From the NCBI GenBank assembly GCA_964225175.1, contig CAXQNK010000051.1, positions 1-46,805 of the forward strand: a stretch of 46,805 nucleotides of DNA, written 5' to 3'. The DNA comes from WTJD01 sp964225175. Its GTDB lineage: Bacteria; Pseudomonadota; Gammaproteobacteria; Xanthomonadales; SZUA-36. Positions 40,771 to 46,805 of the stretch are shown here, one piece after another. Within the stretch, counting starts at the first letter, position 1. Each line of letters opens with the position of its first letter. The notes beneath the pieces were generated by a model. The model worked only from the letters and a program-made list of their open reading frames with translations, did no database searches and was not told the origin of the DNA. Made by a program: the position numbers and the translations under genes.

Positions 40771-41559
40771 GTGAATAAAAGGATCTGCGTACTGGGCACG
40801 GGCGATCGGCCGGCCTCTCGACAACACGTTTCTGCGATCCTCGGCGATTGGGCATCGGAGCAGTTTCGCGTCGAGCTTCTGCTGCCGCGCCTGAGCGTTT
40901 TTCCGGGGAATCCCGAGCAGCGTGCGCTGAGTGAACTGGGTTACATTGATGCGGGCCTTGCGGCCGCAGACTCTGGCGCCGACGCACTGTTTATCAATAC
41001 GGTCGGCGACTATGGGCTGTATCCGCTCAGGGGCTTGGTTGATATTCCCGTGATTGGCGCGGGAGAATCCAGTTATCTGGCAGCTTGCGCCCTGGCGCCG
41101 AGATTCGCCGTGGTCACCATCTGGCCGCCCAAGCTGCGGTTTCTCCATGACGATGCGCTCAAGCGCTACCAAATGACAGAGCGCTGTGCCGGTATATTCC
41201 ATGTCAGCAGTGACCCCGAGATGGCTTCGACGGGCGATCCGGGGTTTATTGAGGAACTACGTCGCTGCGACCTGGGCCTTATCGAACGTGTGGTGGAGAC
41301 CTGTTATGCCGCATTGAGAAACAGCGGGGTGTCGACGTTGATTCTCGGTTGCACTTGCATGTCGGGCATCAGGGACAGGCTGGCAAGAGACATTCCGGCG
41401 ACAATACTCGACCCCATGCGGGTCGGCTACCAATATACCGAGTTCGCACTTCGTTCCGGTGCTCGCCATCTCCGCGATACCTATAGGGACCACGCGCCCT
41501 CGCGGGAAGAATTGGAACTGGGGGTCAATCGCGCGATTGAACAGTCAAGGCCTGGCTGA
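40771..41559 (+). CDS. Asp/Glu/hydantoin racemase-fold protein lacking the first catalytic Cys
   Basis: A 262-aa protein with the two-domain aspartate/glutamate racemase fold; the closest style is hydantoin or allantoin racemase. The second Cys motif is present (C194 in LGCTCMSG). At the first position, where two-base racemases have Cys (pattern ACFGDPG), it reads N76-T-V-G-D-Y-G. A single-Cys member of this fold, arylmalonate decarboxylase, is not a racemase, so this may be a decarboxylase or isomerase; the substrate is unknown. The start is GTG with a weak ribosome site. Its 3' end overlaps the convergent VCBS gene by 15 bases. Confidence 0.75.
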   Translation: MNKRICVLGTGDRPASRQHVSAILGDWASEQFRVELLLPRLSVFPGNPEQRALSELGYIDAGLAAADSGADALFINTVGDYGLYPLRGLVDIPVIGAGESSYLAACALAPRFAVVTIWPPKLRFLHDDALKRYQMTERCAGIFHVSSDPEMASTGDPGFIEELRRCDLGLIERVVETCYAALRNSGVSTLILGCTCMSGIRDRLARDIPATILDPMRVGYQYTEFALRSGARHLRDTYRDHAPSREELELGVNRAIEQSRPG

Positions 41560-43110
41560 GTCGATTGCATTTTCAGCCTGTTCATTGACCATTTCTGATT
41601 CGAGCACGAGTAAAAGGTTCGATTTTTCCGCACCGTCAGTGGACCCGTAATGAATCAACAAGTCAGCGCGTTGATCCGCGGTGACATCAACGGCGTGGAC
41701 CATCAGGCCATTGTTGGGGAGAGACTGTTGCAAGGTATGAGGCTTTTTTCTGAACAGGCCGGATCCTCCGTCACCGAGATGAATCGCCAGCTCCTCGGCG
41801 TTGTTTTGCAAAAGCAGGTCAGCGAGGCCATCGCGATTGAAGTCAGCCATTCTCATGGCAGGCGTGCGGGCGAACCCGGTAGATAAATCGAACTCAACGC
41901 GCATGTCGCTCTCGAAGTCTGCTGCATCCGGAAAACGGGCCAGCGCATCCAACCTGTAAGCCTGCACATCGATGGAGATACGGCCGGATAGCAGGGCGCC
42001 AATGACTCGCCCAAGCCCTATTTCGGTTGAAGGTGTGGTGATGTCGAGGGCGCCATCACCGTCAATATCGTTGATGATGGGCTCGAACTGGATGCCTTCG
42101 GATTCGATAATGGAATGGGGTCGATCGGTAAACTCGACCCTGCCGTCGCGTCGGGTCCCGATATACAGGAGATATTCGCTGCGCCGATCGAAGACTCCGC
42201 TGCTGATGGTTCGATTGGTCAACAGGTCGAGAACACCGTCGCCGTTGAAATCTCTGGCTTCCTCCAGTTCTTCAAATTCGAGCTGGCTTTGGTCCGTTTC
42301 GGAAAGACGCAGCTGTTCCATGTCACTGGCCAGCGGAATGGCTATCGAAGTTCGCAGACCTGTCTCCCGGAAACGCCCGCCGGCGAGTTGAAGATATGAG
42401 ACGAGGTCTTTGTTCACGACGAAGGAAATGTCCAGTAGTCCATCGCCATCAATGTCGTCAACAATTGGATCGCGTGGGGTGTAGCTCACGTTCTTCTCAC
42501 CAAGCGTCATTTTCGGTGGCACCGAAAGGCTTGAATGAATGGGCTGACTTCCCAAGCCGACAACGGCGGTCCAGCCCGCCGCGTGGGGCAGCAGAAAATC
42601 GGTCCGTCCATCACCATTGATGTCTCTTGCAAAATCTCTGGGTTTGGGCCCCAGCAGTGGGCTTCCACGGTAGAGTGTTTCGATGTTGATCATTGGCTTA
42701 TGGTCGGTCGCCAAATCTGCTCTCAGGACGTACACACCCCGGTGAGTCAGAACGCAAACCCCCGGAACCGCCTGCAATGTGGAATCACATTGATCATAGA
42801 AGACCACTCCCGTGGGGAGGGGGCGCGAATCCACCGCCCGATCAGCAACGGGGTTGATCACGGAGTACATCCAGGATTCCTCAGCTCGCCCCATCACCAG
42901 GATAGAGGTGCCGGTTTCGGAGGAGAAAACAAGGGGTTCTGATTCGACGCTGTGAGCTAATTGATAACGCTTTGGTTCGAAGCCGGCCTGCTCAGACGCG
43001 CAATCGGAAGAAAACCAAAGTGATGCCAGGCTGATGCCAAGACTGAACTTGGTGAACCAGCATGTAAGGCCTTTGCGTTGCGTCCCCGCAATCAGAGCAG
43101 ACCCGGTCAT
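41545..43110 (-). CDS. Exported FG-GAP/VCBS-repeat protein
   Basis: A 521-aa protein. Residues 10-35 hold a hydrophobic export signal; the site before C37 (SSDC) is not a proper lipobox. The rest reads as a beta-propeller with five calcium-binding loops of the DxNGDGxxD type at about 163-171, 219-227, 287-295, 348-356 and 423-431, and a decayed sixth near 475. Such propellers act in binding at or outside the outer membrane. I find no enzyme domain. It is convergent with the racemase-fold gene (15-base overlap of coding ends) and divergent from the hydrolase. The ATG is the only plausible start with the signal intact. Confidence 0.8.
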   Translation of the reverse strand: MTGSALIAGTQRKGLTCWFTKFSLGISLASLWFSSDCASEQAGFEPKRYQLAHSVESEPLVFSSETGTSILVMGRAEESWMYSVINPVADRAVDSRPLPTGVVFYDQCDSTLQAVPGVCVLTHRGVYVLRADLATDHKPMINIETLYRGSPLLGPKPRDFARDINGDGRTDFLLPHAAGWTAVVGLGSQPIHSSLSVPPKMTLGEKNVSYTPRDPIVDDIDGDGLLDISFVVNKDLVSYLQLAGGRFRETGLRTSIAIPLASDMEQLRLSETDQSQLEFEELEEARDFNGDGVLDLLTNRTISSGVFDRRSEYLLYIGTRRDGRVEFTDRPHSIIESEGIQFEPIINDIDGDGALDITTPSTEIGLGRVIGALLSGRISIDVQAYRLDALARFPDAADFESDMRVEFDLSTGFARTPAMRMADFNRDGLADLLLQNNAEELAIHLGDGGSGLFRKKPHTLQQSLPNNGLMVHAVDVTADQRADLLIHYGSTDGAEKSNLLLVLESEMVNEQAENAIDSARP

Positions 43111-43356
43111 TGCTCGTGTACTTCCAGACCAGATCCTTGCGCCCGCTTCTGTCCCGATGTTCGTCGAAAGGTATTCATCATGTGCTCTTGAGGCAGTGGC
43201 TCAGGACCCGATTGTAGCGCCCCGGGTTGTTCATTGCTGACCGCTTTGGGTGGTGCATCAGCATGAACTGTGAATGCGGGGTGCCGGCGGTTATGCGGCT
43301 TCGCTATACTGAGCTTGCTGCGCGTTTGAGCAGTCTTGGATTGGTGCGATGAAACA

Positions 43357-44283
43357 ATGAACTTAATGCAAACTCTGTGTCTTCTCCTGGGGCTGGTTCT
43401 GGCATCGCCCGCATGGTGCTCCTCGTGGGCCTACGAGACCCTGGAGGCAGACGATGGTGTGCCGCTGACCGTCGTGGAGAGCGGCAATCCGGACGGGCTT
43501 CCAGTCTTGTTCGTTCATGGCTACTCGCAAAGTCTGCTGTCGTGGAAACAGCAACTGAATGATGGGGTGCTCAAGGCGAAATTCAGAATGGTGGCGTTTG
43601 ATCTTCGTGGGCACGGTGCTTCAGGTAAACCTTGGGGCGAGGGTGCCTACTCAGGAGAACGGTGGGCCGATGACCTCGATACGGTCATCTCGGGAAAAGC
43701 GTTGGATAAACCGGTTCTGGTCGGTTGGTCGTTCGGCGGTTCGGTCTTGATGTCTTTCCTGAGGCATCAAAATTGGCAGACGGTTTCGGGTCTCGTGTTT
43801 GTAGCGGGAGCCATGACGATGCAGGCCGAGGTCCCTCTGGGGGACGAGGGTGATAATGCATTGCCAGCAGCCGTCAGGGCTTTGCTGCATGACATGGCAC
43901 TCATGACTTCCCCCGACATCGCGGTAAACCTGGAGGGCACCTCGGGCTTCGTTGGGCGGCTTGCGGCGCAGCCAATGAGTGATTCAGAGCGCCTTGAAGC
44001 GCTGGCCTACAACATGATGCTTCCAGCCTATGTGCGCAGGGCCATGTTTGCGCATCGCCTGAGCTTCGAAACACTGGCCGGCAGGATCTCTCTTCCGACA
44101 TTGCTGATTCACGGCACGGAAGATGAGTTGATTCCAATTGCTCGGAGCGAACTTAACGAGTCCCTGATACCGGATGCGCACCTGGTTCCTTATGAAGGCG
44201 TTGGCCATGCCCCATTTTTGGAGGCGAGCGAAAGGTTCAACTCAGATTTGCTGGCCTTTGTTGAACGGGTGACCCGGCCATGA
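43357..44283 (+). CDS. Secreted alpha/beta hydrolase
   Basis: A 308-aa hydrolase with a signal peptide (about 1-22). The fold is canonical: oxyanion region VLFVHGYSQS, DLRGHGASGKP, nucleophile elbow GWSFGGSVLM (Ser), Asp in LLIHGTEDELIP, and catalytic His in GVGHAPFLE. The lid between strands 6 and 7 is about 70 residues. The substrate (an ester or peroxide type) cannot be read. The ATG at 43357 is chosen because it starts the signal peptide; a TTG upstream adds 7 residues. TATACT at 43305-43310 is a possible -10. A terminator follows directly. Confidence 0.85.
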   Translation: MNLMQTLCLLLGLVLASPAWCSSWAYETLEADDGVPLTVVESGNPDGLPVLFVHGYSQSLLSWKQQLNDGVLKAKFRMVAFDLRGHGASGKPWGEGAYSGERWADDLDTVISGKALDKPVLVGWSFGGSVLMSFLRHQNWQTVSGLVFVAGAMTMQAEVPLGDEGDNALPAAVRALLHDMALMTSPDIAVNLEGTSGFVGRLAAQPMSDSERLEALAYNMMLPAYVRRAMFAHRLSFETLAGRISLPTLLIHGTEDELIPIARSELNESLIPDAHLVPYEGVGHAPFLEASERFNSDLLAFVERVTRP

Positions 44284-44289
44284 GGTTCG

Positions 44290-44313
44290 CCGGGCGCGGG
44301 AGCCCGGTTTTTT
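44290..44313 (+). terminator. Terminator after the hydrolase gene
   Basis: CCGGGC and GCCCGG pair around GCGGGA and are followed by six T residues, 6 bases after the hydrolase stop. On the other strand the hairpin has no T run, so it serves the plus-strand gene. Confidence 0.9.
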
Positions 44314-44390
44314 GACAATTGAAATACGATTCTCAATGCCCTCTCCCGTTCGTGCTCCTGCCCTGCGGCCCTGATTCGCTTAGTGCGCAC

Positions 44391-44831
44391 CTACTTGATG
44401 TCGTATAGTTCCACCTCGAACAACAGCGTGGCGTTGGGGGGGATGGAGTCGGCGCCGCGTTCTCCGTAGGCCAATTCTGGAGGGATTTTAAATACAAAAA
44501 CGCTGCCAACCGGCATCAACTGGATCCCTTCTGTCCAGCCCTGGATGACTTTGCGTAGACTGAGCACTATGGGTTCATCGCTGTTGTAGGAAGTATCGAA
44601 AGTAACGCCGTTCAGAAGCAGGCCGCGGTAGTGGACGGCGACTTTGCTGCGTCCATTCGGCTTTCGCCCCTTGCCCATAATGACGACTTTATATTGCAGC
44701 CCGCTCTCTGTCTCAATGAGATCACCCTTGATCTCATTCCAGTAGGTCAGTCCGGGTTGTTCCTGAGCGACGGCGTGGGCATAACCCGGGGCGAGTAGCA
44801 TTAAGGCAGCAGCGATTGAGAGTATATTCAC
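44391..44831 (-). CDS. Periplasmic FKBP-type peptidyl-prolyl isomerase
   Basis: Catalyses proline isomerisation in folding of exported proteins. The FKBP domain (about 55-145) has the usual VAVHYRGLLLNGVTFDTSY, VIQGWTEGIQLMPVG, and PPELAYGERGADSIPPNATLLFEVEL motifs. The GTG at 44831 gives a 146-aa protein with a clear signal peptide (NILSIAAALMLLAPGYAHA|VAQ) and GGAAG close upstream. An ATG at 44915 or 44963 would put 28-44 polar residues before the hydrophobic segment and is less likely. It follows the SpoIIAA-like gene on the same strand. Confidence 0.85.
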   Translation of the reverse strand: MNILSIAAALMLLAPGYAHAVAQEQPGLTYWNEIKGDLIETESGLQYKVVIMGKGRKPNGRSKVAVHYRGLLLNGVTFDTSYNSDEPIVLSLRKVIQGWTEGIQLMPVGSVFVFKIPPELAYGERGADSIPPNATLLFEVELYDIK

Positions 44832-44944
44832 GGCACTTCCGCTATGGCTGGGCTTTGCCAGATCATCGCTTACCGTTGGGGAAAGGTCCAGCTTTTCGGT
44901 AGTCTGAACCGCCATGCGGTGCGTCGCTGTCGGAACCTGGAGGC

Positions 44945-45322
44945 TTAGGGCTGAAGCAGCCACTCCTTTGCAGGGTCAATGGAATCAAAAACTTTCAGGG
45001 TCCACGGTGTATCGACGTATTGCAAGAAGGCAACATACGCCTCGACTAGGGACTGCATGTCAGGGTCGGTCACAACCATCGCCATTTTTATGCTCGCGTT
45101 GGAAAGTGAACTACCCTTGGAATATGCTGCGGAGAACTCAGCCTCCTCCACCGGGAGTTCCAGTGAATCGATGTGGCTCCCGTCCCATAAGACGTAATCA
45201 AGTTGGTCAAAGCGGGGATCACTCCATATTAAGTTCTCATATTCCCTGATGTTTTCCAAAGTAACGTCTCCGACGAGGCGGATGTGGAGCACGTTGTTTT
45301 CCCAGGAAAGTCTGTAGGGCAT
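44945..45322 (-). CDS. SpoIIAA-like (STAS-fold) protein
   Basis: A 125-aa soluble protein with alternating strands and helices in the STAS/SpoIIAA-like order: VLHIRLVGDVTLENIREYENLI, YVLWDGSHIDSLELP, IKMAMVVTDPDMQSLVEAYVAFL, and WTLKVFDSIDPAKEWL. It is a compact cytoplasmic domain often acting as a binding module. No phospho-Ser site of the DSSG type is visible, so a classical anti-sigma antagonist role is not supported. The ATG lacks a clear ribosome site. It lies between tRNA-Leu and the FKBP gene. Confidence 0.55.
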   Translation of the reverse strand: MPYRLSWENNVLHIRLVGDVTLENIREYENLIWSDPRFDQLDYVLWDGSHIDSLELPVEEAEFSAAYSKGSSLSNASIKMAMVVTDPDMQSLVEAYVAFLQYVDTPWTLKVFDSIDPAKEWLLQP

Positions 45323-45466
45323 GTGTCGAACTTTGGCTTGGCGGTGAGTCGTGGGCGATAAATGGACTGTTAATGTGAGAAGAAATGTATCATTGTTACA
45401 GCCCAGGCTGATTTTAATGAAATTGATTTACAAAAAATGGCATAACTATTTGATTTAATGAAGTTT

Positions 45467-45554
<88 letters not shown>

Positions 45555-45624
45555 AATTCGGCTGACGGGCACAACCCCATCAGCGTGAGCAGGTTCGAGC
45601 AGGGGTTCGACCTGACCGGCGAGC

Positions 45625-45653
45625 ACTCTAACGAGTCGCCGAAGCGCTGTCAA
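45625..45653 (-). promoter_or_regulatory. Strong tRNA-Leu promoter
   Basis: On the minus strand TTGACA (consensus -35) and TAGAGT (-10) are exactly 17 bases apart, followed by the GC-rich GCTCGCCGG. The start would be about 64 bases before the tRNA. The GC-rich discriminator suggests stringent control. Confidence 0.8.
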
Positions 45654-45718
45654 TCATTCACCTTGCCCAACTGACCAAAAGGTGCGCACGATCCCTGCAC
45701 CGTCTTAGCGCGCCAAGG

Positions 45719-45724
45719 TACAAT
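45719..45724 (+). promoter_or_regulatory. Candidate -10 element of rnr
   Basis: TACAAT lies 25 bases before the rnr ATG; the -35 region (CTGCAC at 45695-45700, 18-base spacer) is weak. Confidence 0.4.
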
Positions 45725-45748
45725 AGGTATTTAAACCATGGGCCCAAT

Positions 45749-46805
45749 ATGAACGCCAAAAAAAAGCGCCCTGCAGTCGAGCCGGCTTCCAGCATAGATA
45801 ACGTACCTGATCGCGATATGATCCTGCGACTCATGGAGCGCTTGAACAAGCCGTTGTCGAGGCAGGAAATCGAGAGCGCGCTCAGTGTGCGTGGAACAAA
45901 AGGAAAAGAGGTGCTCCGTCGCAGGCTACACGCCATGTTGAACGAGGGCCAGTTGATTCGAAACCGCAGGGGTGCCTATGGCGTATCTGCTCGAATGGAT
46001 TTGATGTCCGGGCGAATCAGCGCACATCGGGATGGGTTCGGATTTGTCATACCCGATGACGGCGGAGAGGATCTCTACCTCTCACCGCGGGCCATGCAGA
46101 GAGTGTTGCATGGGGATCGCGTTTTGGCAGCCGTTGTGGGAGTGGACCACCGCGGCCGCCGGCAAGGGGTGATCCGGGAAGTGCTCGAACGAGCCCACCA
46201 GCTGCTGGTCGGACGTTTTCTCGAGGAAAATGGCGTCGCACTGGTTGTGCCGGACAACCCGCGCATCACGCAGGATGTTCTTGTTCCGCTGGGCAAAACG
46301 GGCGGTGCGGAACCGGGGCAAATTGTCGTGGTGGAGATTACCGCCCAACCAGGTCATCGCAAACCTCCGATGGGACGTGTCACGGAGATTCTGGGTGAGG
46401 AGGGGACACCCGGTATGGCCACGGAGATCGCCATCCGCGATTTTGCCCTGCCGCATGAGTGGCCCGAGGCGGTTCTTGCTGAGGCCAGGAAATTTGGAGA
46501 CGAGGTGCCCTTATCGATGACGCAAGGTCGTAAGGACCTCCGTCAATTGCCCCTGGTTACCATCGACGGAGCGGACGCGCGGGATTTTGACGATGCCGTC
46601 TATGCAAGGCGTCGGCGCAATGGTTGGACGCTGTTGGTCGCCATCGCCGATGTATCATCCTATGTTAAACCTGGTTCGACGCTAGATGGGGAGGCGCAAA
46701 AGCGAGGTACCAGCGTTTATTTCCCCAATCGAGTGATTCCCATGTTGCCTGAGAGTCTGTCCAATGGCTTGTGTTCTCTCAAGCCCGGGGTGGAACGACT
46801 GTGCC
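45749..46805 (+). CDS. rnr: Ribonuclease R (5' part, cut by the window end)
   Basis: A 3'-5' exoribonuclease that degrades structured RNA. The visible 352 codons start MNAKKKRPAVEPAS and contain a winged-helix segment (about 25-85, with RLMERLNKPLSRQEIE), a cold-shock OB fold (about 90-160, with GRISAHRDGFGFVIPDDG and DLYLSP), a second OB fold, and the start of the RNB catalytic domain with DGADARDFDDAVYA, which holds catalytic-site Asp residues. The ATG at 45749 has no strong ribosome site; an upstream ATG at 45738 runs straight into a stop. It is divergent from tRNA-Leu. Confidence 0.95.
   Translation, partial: MNAKKKRPAVEPASSIDNVPDRDMILRLMERLNKPLSRQEIESALSVRGTKGKEVLRRRLHAMLNEGQLIRNRRGAYGVSARMDLMSGRISAHRDGFGFVIPDDGGEDLYLSPRAMQRVLHGDRVLAAVVGVDHRGRRQGVIREVLERAHQLLVGRFLEENGVALVVPDNPRITQDVLVPLGKTGGAEPGQIVVVEITAQPGHRKPPMGRVTEILGEEGTPGMATEIAIRDFALPHEWPEAVLAEARKFGDEVPLSMTQGRKDLRQLPLVTIDGADARDFDDAVYARRRRNGWTLLVAIADVSSYVKPGSTLDGEAQKRGTSVYFPNRVIPMLPESLSNGLCSLKPGVERLC

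Noticed and set aside
43000..43002. Lipobox in the VCBS protein
   Set aside because: The residue before the Cys is Asp and the preceding residues do not fit the lipobox, so it is probably not a lipoprotein.

Overview
The window is a chromosomal segment of a moderately GC-rich gammaproteobacterium. The evidence is gene order. The first block is thrS-infC-rpmI-rplT-pheS-pheT-ihfA followed by a MerR-type gene. A later block runs queG/nnr-tsaE-amiB-mutL-miaA-hfq-hflX-hflK-hflC-DUF2065-purA, then tRNA-Leu and rnr. The pairs mltD/gloB and gloB/methyltransferase/rnhA/dnaQ are also typical of this class. MutL carries the endonuclease motif, as in pseudomonads and many other lineages outside the Dam/MutH enterics. 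The genus cannot be fixed from the sequence alone.

Layout. (1) 1-7490: translation and nucleoid operon (threonyl- and phenylalanyl-tRNA synthetases, IF-3, L35, L20, IHF-alpha, MerR-like regulator), closed by a terminator shared with a convergent gene. (2) 7487-9323, minus strand: Na+/solute symporter, a small membrane partner and tRNA-Pro(GGG). (3) 9619-10608: folE2 (GTP cyclohydrolase IB). (4) 10680-13953, minus strand: M23 peptidase-like protein, MltD and GloB; then, on the plus strand, a YafS-like methyltransferase, rnhA and dnaQ; then mltF on the minus strand. (5) 17405-23805: a type IV pilin locus, with pilE on one strand and a divergent fimT-pilW-pilX-pilV operon. PilX (563 aa) and PilV (806 aa) are far larger than usual and no pilY1 is present. 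(6) 23896-28109: gltX, a WYL regulator, a 76-aa membrane protein, and a class III aminotransferase on the opposite strand. (7) 28194-40740: the conserved queG-to-purA superoperon. (8) 40771-45322: an accessory block between purA and the tRNA-Leu/rnr pair, holding a racemase-fold enzyme without its first catalytic Cys, an FG-GAP/VCBS protein, a secreted alpha/beta hydrolase, a periplasmic FKBP and a SpoIIAA-like protein. (9) tRNA-Leu(CAG) and the 5' part of rnr.

How it works together. Most of the window is core machinery: aminoacylation, ribosome assembly, mismatch repair, tRNA modification, Hfq/HflX/HflKC and peptidoglycan remodelling (MltD, MltF, an M23 protein and AmiB). The least conventional parts are the minor-pilin operon, the purA-rnr accessory block, and the WYL/small-protein/aminotransferase neighbourhood with two clear inverted repeats. 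Start-site oddities stand out: infC begins with AUC, and nnr and gltX look leaderless.

No CRISPR array, transposase, integrase, rRNA or attachment site was seen. Functions are judged by reading motifs and gene order; no database search was run.
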